Made by a program: the position numbers and the translations under genes. From Candidatus Zhuqueibacterota bacterium (lineage in GTDB: Bacteria; Zhuqueibacterota; Zhuqueibacteria; Thermofontimicrobiales; Thiofontviventaceae), in assembly GCA_016931935.1 (NCBI GenBank), contig JAFGDW010000089.1, positions 1 to 48,728 of the forward strand: a stretch of DNA of 48,728 bases. Reading direction: 5' to 3'. Position 1 is the stretch's first letter, and each line of letters starts with the position of its first letter. Below, in pieces: positions 26,337 through 34,766 of this stretch. The notes below the pieces were generated by a model. It was not told the DNA's origin, did not search any database, and worked only from the letters and a program-made list of their open reading frames with translations.

Positions 26337-26708
26337 TGTGACATTTATTCCAACTTATAAATTGTTAAATTTTTACCTATTCACAATAATACAAGGATGC
26401 CCAATGTAGGAAATCGATTGGCTTTTATTTTAAATACATCAAATAAATCAAAATAGTTGGGAATCGAACCTTTCAGAAATAATGCAGTAAAAGGAATAAA
26501 TCTAACGATACACCCTCTTTTTTCCTATTTACAATCGACAAAAGGCAATAAAAAAATATTCCATTCTCAAATCGCCTGCAGCTTGCTTCGGTGTTTGATA
26601 AGCTCCATTTTGTTCATAATTAAATTTCGTAGTGTAATGGATCTGTACACGGAGCAAGCCGAAAAAAATATTCAGCATAGTTTTATTTCTAAGTGGGGAT
26701 ACTTCCAA

Positions 26709-27434
26709 ATGAAAAAATCGAAGACTGTACTTTTAGTTGAGGATGATCCTTCAATTGTTGATTTGTTAAAAATTCACTTGAAGGATCTCGATTTTTTGGT
26801 GGATCATTCTAATGACGGCTCAATCGGTTTGCGCAAGGCGTTGGAAAATAATTATGATCTCATTATTCTTGATATCATGCTACCGGGACTTGATGGACTG
26901 GAAATCTGCAAAGGAATTCGTAATAAAAATAAGCTGACACCAATACTTATGTTAACGGCAAAATCCGAAGAACTGGATAAGGTGTTGGGATTGGAACTCG
27001 GGGCAGATGACTATCTCACCAAGCCATTCAGTGTCCGGGAACTAATCGCTCGAATCAAAGCGTTGTTTCGAAGAATGGAAATTGAAAGTAAAAAAAATGC
27101 TGTGCCAATTGAAAATTCTAGTCTGATTTTTGATGATTTGGTAATTGACATCGCCAAACGTAAGGTTGTGCTTGGCGGAAGAACGCTTGATTTAACTGCC
27201 AAGGAATTTGATTTGCTGGCTCTGTTTGCACAAAATCCGGGGAAAGCATACAATCGGCAACAGTTGTTAGATCATATCTGGGGGTATCAGTTTGATGGAT
27301 ACGATCATACTGTAAACTCACATATTAATCGCTTACGGAATAAAATAGAGCAGGATGCGAACAATCCTAAATTCATCAAAACGGTATGGGGCGTAGGTTA
27401 TCGCTTCATTGATGAAGAGGAGTTAGGCTCATGA
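26709..27434 (+). CDS. OmpR/PhoB-family response regulator
   Basis: 241 residues. The receiver domain (about 5-118) has the acidic pair EDD, phosphorylatable D55 in IILDIMLPG, a T/S near 83 and K105 in LTKPF. The winged-helix DNA-binding domain (about 140-238) has LTAKEFDLL and the recognition helix region DHTVNSHINRLRNKIE. The frame is open further upstream, but the ATG at 26709 (MKKSKTVLLVEDD) gives a normal family N-terminus. GGGGAT lies 14-17 bases upstream and is only a weak ribosome-binding site. The stop overlaps the sensor kinase start by 4 bases, the usual arrangement for a cognate pair. Confidence 0.93.
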   Translation: MKKSKTVLLVEDDPSIVDLLKIHLKDLDFLVDHSNDGSIGLRKALENNYDLIILDIMLPGLDGLEICKGIRNKNKLTPILMLTAKSEELDKVLGLELGADDYLTKPFSVRELIARIKALFRRMEIESKKNAVPIENSSLIFDDLVIDIAKRKVVLGGRTLDLTAKEFDLLALFAQNPGKAYNRQQLLDHIWGYQFDGYDHTVNSHINRLRNKIEQDANNPKFIKTVWGVGYRFIDEEELGS

Positions 27435-28909
27435 TAAAATTCTTTCAGTCATTCTATGGGAAGCTATCGATTGTATTTCTATTTGTGCTGGCAGTGATAG
27501 GATTTGCACAAATACAAATCACAACCCGATCGTTCAATAAATTTATCACTGAGGTCGATCAACGTATTAATTTGAATCTTGCGCGTGATATGGCTCGTGA
27601 TATGGCCGTCGAGATCAAAGATTTATTCAAGGAAGATGTGGATTATGCCGAGGTTGGGAATCGCATTCATTATATGATGGTATTAAATCCCAAAATTGAA
27701 ATTTACATTGTTGACCATACAGGCGCAATTCTGGCATTTTTTGCTGAACCGGGAAAGACAGTGGAAGAAAAACATGTGGATATGGAACCAATCAAACAAT
27801 TTCTATCAGATCAGCGAAAATTTCCAATCCTGGGGGATGATCCGCGGCAACCCGGAAAGCGGAAACCATTTTCAGCCGCCCAATTAGACACAGGAGTGAA
27901 GAACCCACGCTATATTTACATAATAATCGGTGGCGAACAATATGATTCGGTGTTTCATTTATTGAAAGAGAATTACATCGGAAAAACGATGGTGCAAGGA
28001 TTGATAGTCACCGTTATTTTTGCTGCGATAATTGGATTAGTACTGTTTGCACTGATGACGAAACGCCTGCGCACAATTTCTGATGCTGTGATCGAATTTG
28101 AAAAAGGAAATTTTCAAAAACGTGTAAATGTTCGTACAAATGACGAATTCGGTCAGCTTGGAAAGTCGTTTAACGAAATGGCTGATACGATAGTTGCAAA
28201 TATGGATGCATTAAAAAAGACTGACGATTTACGGAGAGAGCTAATTGCGAACGTCTCTCACGACTTACGCAGCCCTTTGACATCAATTCAAGGTTATTTG
28301 GAAACGTTTATTATGAAAGAGACGGAATTATCTCCAGATGAACGAAAACAATATCTTGGTACGATTCTCAATAATACATTTATGCTGAACAAACTTGTGT
28401 ATGAATTGTTTGAATTATCCAAATTCGATGCCGGGCAAATTAAACCGAATGTTGAACCTTTTTTCATCTCTGAACTTGTGCAGGATGTGGTCATGAAATT
28501 TAAACCACAGGCGGAAAAATTCAAACAGCATTTGGACATAACCATTCGGTCCGATGTCCACCAAATTTATGCCGATATCGGAATGATAGAACGGGCATTA
28601 TCCAACCTGATTGACAATGCGATTCAATACACACCTGAAGATGGATACATCAACGTTGAAATCGATCAGAACGATGGCAAAATACGTATTTCAGTACATG
28701 ATACCGGCTATGGAATTAGCAAAGAAGATCTTCCGCATATTTTCGATCGCTTCTACAAATCTGAACGGAACAAACCTCGAAAAACCGGCAGTACTGGCTT
28801 GGGATTAGCGATAACGAAAAAAATAATCGAAGCGCATAATAGTGAAATTTTAGTATCCAGCCGGGTAAATAAAGGGACAATATTCTCATTTGAGTTGCCA
28901 ATTCAATGA
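27431..28909 (+). CDS. Sensor histidine kinase (cognate of the OmpR-type regulator)
   Basis: 492 residues. Membrane helix 1 is about 10-30 and helix 2 about 188-212, with a roughly 155-residue extracytoplasmic sensor between them that contains PEPTIDE-binding-neutral features only (no named domain). HAMP is about 212-265. The phosphoacceptor is H277 in NVSHDLRSPLTSIQGY. The ATP-binding domain has N (IDNAIQYTP), G1 (DTGYGISKED), F (RFYKS) and G2 (TGLGLAI) boxes at about 380-490. It overlaps the regulator gene by 4 bases. A spondin-domain lipoprotein is the next gene, but terminator-like hairpins intervene, so a functional link is only possible. Confidence 0.92.
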   Translation: MIKFFQSFYGKLSIVFLFVLAVIGFAQIQITTRSFNKFITEVDQRINLNLARDMARDMAVEIKDLFKEDVDYAEVGNRIHYMMVLNPKIEIYIVDHTGAILAFFAEPGKTVEEKHVDMEPIKQFLSDQRKFPILGDDPRQPGKRKPFSAAQLDTGVKNPRYIYIIIGGEQYDSVFHLLKENYIGKTMVQGLIVTVIFAAIIGLVLFALMTKRLRTISDAVIEFEKGNFQKRVNVRTNDEFGQLGKSFNEMADTIVANMDALKKTDDLRRELIANVSHDLRSPLTSIQGYLETFIMKETELSPDERKQYLGTILNNTFMLNKLVYELFELSKFDAGQIKPNVEPFFISELVQDVVMKFKPQAEKFKQHLDITIRSDVHQIYADIGMIERALSNLIDNAIQYTPEDGYINVEIDQNDGKIRISVHDTGYGISKEDLPHIFDRFYKSERNKPRKTGSTGLGLAITKKIIEAHNSEILVSSRVNKGTIFSFELPIQ

Positions 28910-28968
28910 TAGATCAATAAAAATACTTCAATTTATGTTTTTACTTGCAAACCTGCATTTTCTATAAG

Positions 28969-28998
28969 CCTGGAATTTTTAAAATTCCTGGTTTGTTT
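28969..28998 (+). terminator. Terminator after the sensor kinase gene
   Basis: CC-t-GGAATTTT pairs with AAAATTCC-t-GG (28969-28991), followed by TTTGTTTT. It lies 60 bases past the stop codon. Confidence 0.65.
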
Positions 28999-29023
28999 TC
29001 ATCATCCTCAAAAGTAATAGTCT

Positions 29024-29066
29024 AACGTGCCGCACACTTTCGAAGTGCGTGGCACGTTTACTTTTA
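29024..29066 (+). terminator. Second, strong hairpin after the sensor kinase gene
   Basis: AACGTGCC (29024-29031) pairs with GGCACGTT (29051-29058). The stem continues inward with one mismatch and one wobble to ACTT/AAGT, closing on a 3-base loop. TACTTTT follows. It could equally be a dispersed palindromic repeat. The remainder of the gap up to 29243 shows no clear promoter. Confidence 0.5.
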
Positions 29067-29243
29067 TCAGATTCCGTCTCCCCAAAATAGTTTACCAATT
29101 TATGACTCTCTTGTGATACTTTCGTGATCTTTTTTCTTTATCTTGATCACAGTTGCAAAATTACGGTTGTGAAAAAAGGTTGCTAATAGCTTCCTGCTGT
29201 TAGTTAACAAAGTCGAATAACCAATATCACAGGAGGATACACC

Positions 29244-30581
29244 ATGTTACGTAAAATTATGTTATTTAGTCTTGCAGTCGCACTTATTAGTGGGTGTGAT
29301 AAAAATGACAATCCGTTTGAGCCGGACATGAAAACGATGTTTAAGGTTACCGTTGCAAATGTTGCATCGCCAAAGATGTTTGCGTCAAGCGGAACCTACA
29401 CCACTCCGGTTGGAGCCTCAAGTCCGGCGCCGCTATTTCCTGGCGATGCGTTTGAATTTATGTTTAGCGCAGCACCAGGATCATATTTATCATTTGCATC
29501 AATGTTTGGACAATCGAACGACCTGTTTTATGCACCATCAGAAATGGGAATCGCTTTATTCGATAATTCTGGAATGCAGGTAACAGGTGACGTAACGTCT
29601 CAAGTTAAGCTTTGGGATGCAGGCACAGAAATTAATCAGGAACCCGGTTTGGGACCCGATCAGGCGCCACGACAGGCCGCCCCGAACACAGGCGCTGCTG
29701 ATCCGGATAATATGGTACGTGCAGCAGCCGATGATTTTTCAAATCTGCCAGGTGTCAGTGATAATATTAAAGTGACCATCTCATCAACATCTGCAACGGG
29801 TTTTAAGGTTCGGATAGAAAACGTGGGGACGAGCACCATATTGCATACATCGGATGGCGAAATGGCGCCCGCACCAGTTTCACCGGGCGTCTGGGTCGTT
29901 CATACTTCACCAGCGCCACTGTTCATGTCTGGAATGCCCGATCGCGGTGAAGGTCTGGAACGTATTGCTGAAGATGGTGATCCCACCGCGCTGGCGAAAA
30001 GACTTGCAATGGAGTCGGGATTGACGCATTTATTATCGCCTGGTGTTTGGGTGGTTCACGCAACAGCGAATCCGCTGTTTACCGAAGGACAAATGGATAT
30101 GGGCAAGGGCCTCGAGCATTTGGCTGAAGACGGCAATCCGACAGATTTGGTATCATCAGTTATGGGACAGTCGGGAGTTGCCAGCAGTGGGATATTCAAT
30201 ACTCCGATCGGAAGTGCGATGCCAAGTCCGGCCCATCCCGGCGATTCGTTTGAATTCATGATTACTGCTAAACCAGGGAACTATCTCTCATTTGCTACGA
30301 TGTATGCCCAGTCAAACGATTTATTCTATGCACCAAATGGTATGGGCATAAGTCTATTTAATGGAAAAACACCGGTTACCGGTGATGTCACATCGCAAAT
30401 AATGTTGTGGGATGCCGGAACAGAAGTGAATGAGCAACCTGGTGTAGGCCTCAATCAGGCGCCACGTCAATCCGCTCCAAATACCGGGACTGATGAAAAT
30501 GGTATCGTTCAAATGGTAAATGATGGTTTTACATACCCCAGTGTACCACAAGTAATAAAGGTAACCATCGAAAAACAATAA
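29244..30581 (+). CDS. Lipoprotein with two spondin-N type domains
   Basis: 445 residues. Signal peptide with lipobox LISGC, acylated at C18. The first spondin-N-type domain is about 33-200 and carries SPAPLFPGDAFEF, GSYLSFASMFGQSNDLFYAP, GDVTSQVKLWDAGTE and QAPRQAAPNTG. Two short repeats containing SPGVWVVH (near 214 and 264), each ending in a GLE-AEDG-PT block, belong to the end of copy 1 and the start of copy 2. The second domain (about 300-443) repeats all the motifs in the same order. Such domains bind extracellular partners in eukaryotes, and bacterial homologues are uncharacterised surface proteins. The ribosome-binding site AGGAGG precedes the ATG. It is a surface or periplasmic lipoprotein of unknown ligand. 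Confidence 0.85.
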   Translation: MLRKIMLFSLAVALISGCDKNDNPFEPDMKTMFKVTVANVASPKMFASSGTYTTPVGASSPAPLFPGDAFEFMFSAAPGSYLSFASMFGQSNDLFYAPSEMGIALFDNSGMQVTGDVTSQVKLWDAGTEINQEPGLGPDQAPRQAAPNTGAADPDNMVRAAADDFSNLPGVSDNIKVTISSTSATGFKVRIENVGTSTILHTSDGEMAPAPVSPGVWVVHTSPAPLFMSGMPDRGEGLERIAEDGDPTALAKRLAMESGLTHLLSPGVWVVHATANPLFTEGQMDMGKGLEHLAEDGNPTDLVSSVMGQSGVASSGIFNTPIGSAMPSPAHPGDSFEFMITAKPGNYLSFATMYAQSNDLFYAPNGMGISLFNGKTPVTGDVTSQIMLWDAGTEVNEQPGVGLNQAPRQSAPNTGTDENGIVQMVNDGFTYPSVPQVIKVTIEKQ

Positions 30582-30628
30582 AACCAATAACGGAACAAAA
30601 TGCAATTAAATAATTGTAAATAATAATG

Positions 30629-30667
30629 AGCGATACCATTCTAGCGTGATGCAGGATGGCGTCGCTC
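30629..30667. other. Imperfect hairpin downstream of the spondin lipoprotein gene
   Basis: GAGCGA-CCAT pairs with ATGG-TCGCTC around a long loop, with small internal mismatches. No T run follows, so it may be a processing site or repeat rather than a terminator. Confidence 0.3.
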
Positions 30668-30763
30668 AAAATGCAAACAATTAAAATATTTTTGATTTTA
30701 TACACTTAATATGAATGATCGGTTGAAAATCTAGCTTGATTGAAAATTAAAGAGTTATCACAG

Positions 30764-30813
30764 TTCGACGCCGCTCACTGTGAAGATTGTGTTTCAACCT
30801 GAGCGTAGTCGAA
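30764..30813. repeat. Short inverted repeat between lipoprotein and msrAB
   Basis: TTCGAC-x3-GCTCA (30764-30777) is inverted as TGAGC-x3-GTCGAA (30800-30813). This phrase occurs in widespread bacterial intergenic palindromic repeats. No gene lies in it. The rest of this 299-bp gap is AT-rich and featureless. Confidence 0.4.
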
Positions 30814-30880
30814 GGCCTTCTGTTCAACTGGTCATTCATGTACCTAATGATTTTAAATATTGATAGTGAGGTGAATTAAA

Positions 30881-31969
30881 ATGAAGGCATTTATAATTAC
30901 TATAGTTTTGGTGATTGTGGGATCATTTTCATATATCGTATATTCTCAAGCAAATCAAAGTATGAAAATGCCCGAATACGGCTATAAAAAAGCAATTTTT
31001 GCTGGTGGTTGTTTTTGGTGCATGGAGCCACCGTATGCCGAACTGGATGGCGTTATAGACGTTGTGCCGGGTTACACAGGCGGAACAAAAAAGAATCCGA
31101 GCTATAAAGAAGTATCAACCGGCAAGACCGGGCATGTCGAAGCCGTTCAAATTACATACGATCCTGCAAAAGTATCATTTGACCAACTGCTCGATGTTTA
31201 CTGGCACCAAATTGATCCGACAGATGATGGCGGTCAGTTTGCCGACCGAGGTTCTCAATATCATACGGTTATTTTTTATCAGGACGATGAGCAAAAGATA
31301 GCAGCTAAGAAATCCAAACAGGCCTTGGAAAAGTCCGGACGCTTCAATAAGCCAATCGTAACAAAGATATTACCGGCGACTACTTTTTATAAAGCAGAAG
31401 ACTATCATAATGACTATTACAAGAAAAATCCGCAACGGTATGAGGCTTACAAAAAAGGGTCCGGTCGTGAAGGTTTTATCAAAACCAAATGGGGTGATGT
31501 GATGGATATAACTAAATCTCCGAAAATGATGCAAAAGGAGTTAAAAGAAGAACTCAAAGAAAAATTGACTCCGATGCAATACAACGTCACTCAGGAATGC
31601 GGCACCGAACCACCGTTTAAAAATGCCTACTGGGATAATCACAAAGATGGAATTTACGTAGATGTTGTCTCTGGTGAACCGTTGTTCAGCTCGCTCGATA
31701 AATTCGATTCCGGAACCGGTTGGCCAAGTTTCACCAAGCCATTGGAACCGAAAAATGTCTTTGAAGTCCAGGACCGGTCGCTATTTATGACACGTACGGA
31801 AGTACGCAGCAAACAAGGCGATTCGCATCTTGGACATGTCTTCAATGACGGCCCAAAACCCGGTGGGATGCGATACTGTATTAATTCTGCTTCTTTACGC
31901 TTTATACCTAAAGAGGATTTAGTGAAGGAAGGGTATGCGAAGTATTTGAAGTTGTTTAAGAAGAAATGA
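30881..31969 (+). CDS. msrAB: Fused peptide-methionine sulfoxide reductase MsrA-MsrB
   Basis: 362 residues. An N-terminal hydrophobic segment (about 3-21) acts as signal or anchor, so the enzyme likely works outside the cytoplasm. The MsrA domain (about 37-190) has the catalytic motif GGCFWCME with C44. It reduces the S form of methionine sulfoxide. The MsrB domain (about 233-355) has GTGWPSF and the catalytic [11 protein letters not shown] with C333, reducing the R form. Zinc-binding CxxC pairs of many MsrBs are missing, and C240 stands near the domain start (TQECGTE). The two domains are in the order common in fused enzymes. The gene is monocistronic, with a strong terminator after it. It repairs oxidised surface proteins. 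Confidence 0.93.
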   Translation: MKAFIITIVLVIVGSFSYIVYSQANQSMKMPEYGYKKAIFAGGCFWCMEPPYAELDGVIDVVPGYTGGTKKNPSYKEVSTGKTGHVEAVQITYDPAKVSFDQLLDVYWHQIDPTDDGGQFADRGSQYHTVIFYQDDEQKIAAKKSKQALEKSGRFNKPIVTKILPATTFYKAEDYHNDYYKKNPQRYEAYKKGSGREGFIKTKWGDVMDITKSPKMMQKELKEELKEKLTPMQYNVTQECGTEPPFKNAYWDNHKDGIYVDVVSGEPLFSSLDKFDSGTGWPSFTKPLEPKNVFEVQDRSLFMTRTEVRSKQGDSHLGHVFNDGPKPGGMRYCINSASLRFIPKEDLVKEGYAKYLKLFKKK

Positions 31970-31991
31970 TTTAAGAATAATGTGGATAAAT

Positions 31992-32029
31992 AAAAAGGAT
32001 GATGAAATGAACTCATCATCCTTTTTTTG
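31992..32029. terminator. Bidirectional terminator between msrAB and the PEP-CTERM gene
   Basis: AAAAAGGATGATGA (31992-32005) pairs with TCATCATCCTTTTT (32013-32026) around a 7-base loop. T runs on one side and A runs on the other allow termination in both directions for two converging genes. Confidence 0.92.
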
Positions 32030-32041
32030 CTACTTTTATAT

Positions 32042-32839
32042 TCACTTATTTTTGCGACGTCGAGCTGTTTGAATACCAATTAATCCCAGTAATCCAGATG
32101 CTAAAAACAGAAATGTGGTTGGTTCGGGAATAGTATAGAGTCCCATTATTTCATCATCAGAGAGAGCTCCGTTATAAATGCGCATATCATCCATTAAACC
32201 GTGATAGTAATTCTCTCCTCCGCTAGCAATTCTTGCTGTATACAAAGGATCAGGAGTCGTCACCGGAATATCATCAAACCAAAAACCTTCATCAAAAAGA
32301 TTTCCATTTATATATAGTGCATGTCGACCATCAAGTTCATTTCTTATGCTGGTAAAAAATATCCATTCATTAAGCTCAATTGTAGCGTAACCCACAAAAT
32401 GATCAAAATCTGGCTCAATGCTAAATTCGGATTCGTATTGAGACGTTAGCCTCATATCATTACGTAGTTCTACTGCATAATTATATAATCCGGCACTATT
32501 ATTTAATTTTCCAATTATGGTGGTTTCCAACGGGTCTCCATTTTCATTTGAAGTGATACTGGAAATATTTATCCAACCTGAAATTGTCCATGAAGTCAGA
32601 TCAAGACCCTTAGGACTTTGTACTTCCATCCAGGCATTAATGCCATTAAAATAGCCGGCAGAATTCGCATTGCCGAAGCGATCTGTTCCGTATGCTTCAT
32701 TGTAAAATAGACCGTTATTCCCGGTTCCGCTCAAATCAACGACATTGTTGTCAAATTCATAATGAGCAACCAGGCCAGTAGAGAAAGCATTAGAAGTAAC
32801 GATTATTAATCCTAAAAGTACAAATAGCAGATTTTTCAT
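32042..32839 (-). CDS. LamG-like (concanavalin fold) protein with PEP-CTERM sorting signal
   Basis: 265 residues. A signal peptide (hydrophobic 3-18) precedes GLVAHYEFDNNVVDLSGTGN, the usual start of a LamG/Laminin-G-like jelly roll. GYFNGINAWMEV, the SWTISGWI strand and a C-terminal YHGLMDDMRIYNGALSDDEI closing motif follow. The extreme C-terminus is PEPTT, a hydrophobic stretch and RRRKNK, the tripartite PEP-CTERM signal cleaved by exosortase. It is therefore probably an exported, surface-attached or shed carbohydrate-binding protein. AGGGGGAA lies 8-10 bases upstream of the ATG. No exosortase is encoded in the window, so it must act from elsewhere in the genome. Confidence 0.88.
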   Translation of the reverse strand: MKNLLFVLLGLIIVTSNAFSTGLVAHYEFDNNVVDLSGTGNNGLFYNEAYGTDRFGNANSAGYFNGINAWMEVQSPKGLDLTSWTISGWINISSITSNENGDPLETTIIGKLNNSAGLYNYAVELRNDMRLTSQYESEFSIEPDFDHFVGYATIELNEWIFFTSIRNELDGRHALYINGNLFDEGFWFDDIPVTTPDPLYTARIASGGENYYHGLMDDMRIYNGALSDDEIMGLYTIPEPTTFLFLASGLLGLIGIQTARRRKNK

Positions 32840-32896
32840 GTAGAATTCCCCCTTATAGAATTAGATTGAGTAATCGAGAATTAGCATATGAATACG

Positions 32897-32912
32897 TGCA
32901 ATTTGAGTACCA
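32897..32912 (-). promoter_or_regulatory. Sigma-54 type promoter of the PEP-CTERM gene
   Basis: On the minus strand the sequence is TGGTAC-TCAAA-TTGCA. The GG and GC dinucleotides are spaced by 10 bases, as in the -24/-12 sigma-54 consensus (TGGCAC-N5-TTGCA), with one mismatch in the -24 box. Transcription would start near 32886, about 47 bases before the ATG. PEP-CTERM genes in other bacteria are known to be under RpoN with the PrsK/PrsR regulators. The rest of the 32840-33220 gap is AT-rich with no other feature. Confidence 0.6.
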
Positions 32913-33220
32913 CATAAAAAAATGTCAGGTTTGAAATTATCGTGAATATTTATAATAGTTTAAAATTGAGAAAAATAGGTGCCAGAATTTTAAAGTCTTT
33001 TAAATTTTGTCAATAGATGCGATAATAGTTTTACGAAATGGATTAATACCAGATTAAATTGAAGGTTGTGCTGTAAATATTTAATGCATCTTTCGTCTCA
33101 AAATATACAGCAAACTATGAACAATAAAGAAATCTTATTCAATTTTCCTTACATTAAATGTCTATGTTACCAATTTGGAGTGCAATACGCTTAATTTAAG
33201 AAATTGAAAAAAAATTATGA

Positions 33221-33436
33221 TTAAATAATATTCATATGTCGGTGCTTATATTTGTCACAACACCCAATCGGCGTAAATACTCCACAGCTACGTGTACATT
33301 TACAGCAGCAAATGCATTTTTCATTATCCACGGCTGGTGCGGAGAAACCTTCCTGTTTGATTGCACCAACCGGGCAAACGCGAAGTACTGGACATGGGTG
33401 GTTTTGCGGACATAATTCTGCTCGAATAACAATCAT
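33221..33436 (-). CDS. Small 4Fe-4S ferredoxin-like protein
   Basis: 71 residues with ten cysteines. The N-terminal half has CPQNHPCP...CPVGAI and the second half CICCCKCTRSC...CC. The latter matches one 4Fe-4S pattern (CxxCxxCxxxC), while the former is an incomplete or variant motif, so one firm and one possible cluster are expected. AGGAG lies 9 bases before the ATG. The C-terminal tail is His- and Lys-rich. It could serve as electron carrier for a partner encoded elsewhere. The 385-bp region between its start and the end of the upstream gene shows no other gene. Confidence 0.72.
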   Translation of the reverse strand: MIVIRAELCPQNHPCPVLRVCPVGAIKQEGFSAPAVDNEKCICCCKCTRSCGVFTPIGCCDKYKHRHMNII

Positions 33437-33821
33437 CTTCGAAATCTCCTGTAAAGACGTTTATTCTATTCTCCTATTGTCATCAAACAATTCTAATTGA
33501 GTGTAGATATTTAATATCGGTTCTTATAGCCAATGAATTGAGTTTATTACAAAACGTGAATCATGTTTTCTTTTATTCAACTTAATCCATAAAAATATTT
33601 TTGCTGGAAAATAAAATAAACGAACGAGATATGAAATTGCAGTTAGAATAAGACAATTTCTCTGATGATGTTAAGCAGAGAGTTCGGGAGGGTTTCCTAA
33701 CAAAACAAAATGAAACTCTGATATATTATCAAAATACTCATAATTGGATATGGAAATAGCGCATATTTTTAAGGAGCGCAGAGTCGTATTATATTTCCAA
33801 CTTGAGAATCTACCCATCCAA

Positions 33822-34301
33822 TTAACTATTAATCGGAAGTATTTCCCGTGTTTCCGGATTGATTTGTACGATTTTCTTTTTATGGTGTAGAGCATATTCC
33901 ATTACGCTCTCGACGACCTCAGTGCCCAGCGAGGTTTTTCCATCCCAAACTGAAAATAATAATGCGCAATGATCGACCATGTACTGTTGTGCAGCCCAAA
34001 TAGCTGCCCTGGATGGATGACTAAATCCCAAACGGTAAAGATATAAGGCATGATCTACCAGGGTGTGATACAGTTTTATCTGATCCGGTTCAGCAAAGGA
34101 CGTTTCAAAATCATTACTCGATACAATGACGCTGTATGGAATGTGTCGCTGATAGCATAAATCAGCAAAAAGCAAATCTACATCATCTATTAGACAGCTG
34201 AGTCCATGCGTTACTTGCAACAATTTCATTTGGCTAATTAATGTATCAGATAGCCAGCTTGAATTATTGATCTGCTGTTGCACGGTTATTCCTGCAATCA
34301 T
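33822..34301 (-). CDS. Unassigned protein, possibly a SLOG/DUF1273-like fold
   Basis: 159 residues, no signal peptide or membrane segment. The order of features (a hydrophobic strand near 45 followed by a helix, IPYSVIV strand, WAAQQYMVDHCALLFSVWDG, then VVESVMEYALHHKKKIVQINP) recalls Rossmann-like SLOG proteins of the YpsA/DUF1273 type, which bind nucleotides. That assignment is tentative. AAAGGAGAA lies just before the ATG at 34301 and fixes the start. It is on the same strand as the ferredoxin gene and about 385 bases upstream of it, so a shared transcript is possible but unsupported. Confidence 0.5.
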   Translation of the reverse strand: MIAGITVQQQINNSSWLSDTLISQMKLLQVTHGLSCLIDDVDLLFADLCYQRHIPYSVIVSSNDFETSFAEPDQIKLYHTLVDHALYLYRLGFSHPSRAAIWAAQQYMVDHCALLFSVWDGKTSLGTEVVESVMEYALHHKKKIVQINPETREILPINS

Positions 34302-34406
34302 AAATTCTCCTTTGAATTAGTATAACTAATTTTTCTGGTAACTCTCAAGAAACTTGAAATATGCTTTTAAATTCTATCAATAATCAGTTGAAGATAATAG
34401 TGTGTC

Positions 34407-34444
34407 ATTCCGGTTTTCGCCGCTTTGGGGCGGAATACCGGAAT
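34407..34444. repeat. Short palindromic repeat
   Basis: ATTCCGGT-x-TTC-x-CC pairs with GG-x-GAA-x-ACCGGAAT across a small loop. This is a common type of intergenic palindrome in bacterial genomes. It lies in a gene-free stretch. Confidence 0.5.
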
Positions 34445-34590
34445 CTCCTTCCACATATTTCGTAAATAAAACAAATCGTTGGATGGTAATAATATAGAAA
34501 AAGAATAATCCGGATGTCTTATTCGCTCAAATTTAGAGCATTTTAAAAGTTTTTAGATCGAATTAGATTCGTTTTAGACGAATCTCTGAC

Positions 34591-34766
34591 ACTATTCAGG
34601 TATGGCATGGATTTAAGCGTCGTTTGAGCTTGCCGTCTCGTACCGACGTGTCGTTCCGATGCATCGGAACACGAACGGTGTCGAAGCCGACAAACAAACA
34701 ATATTGTGTGGAAATGTTGTCCCGGCTTCCCAGGGACAGGCTCAGGCAATGGCATGCTGAATAGTT
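34591..34766. repeat. Dispersed palindromic (MITE-like) repeat, best-preserved copy
   Basis: The left end ACTATTCAGGTATGGCATG and right end GGCATGCTGAATAGT are inverted repeats. The core holds TTCCGATGCATCGGAA (34654-34669), ACGAACGGTGTCGAAG, CCGACAAACAAACAATATTG and GGCTCAGGCAA. It is about 176 bases and non-coding. Copies lie at 26172-26336 (opposite orientation) and about 9045-9225 (divergent). Confidence 0.75.

Noticed and set aside
26457..26708. Upstream extension of the OmpR-type regulator frame to 26457
   Set aside because: The added 84 residues do not resemble any receiver N-terminus and the family-like start MKKSKTVLLVEDD is at 26709.
33671..33895. 74-codon minus-strand frame overlapping the unassigned gene at 33822-34301
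   Set aside because: It overlaps a better supported gene and has no ribosome-binding site or family similarity.
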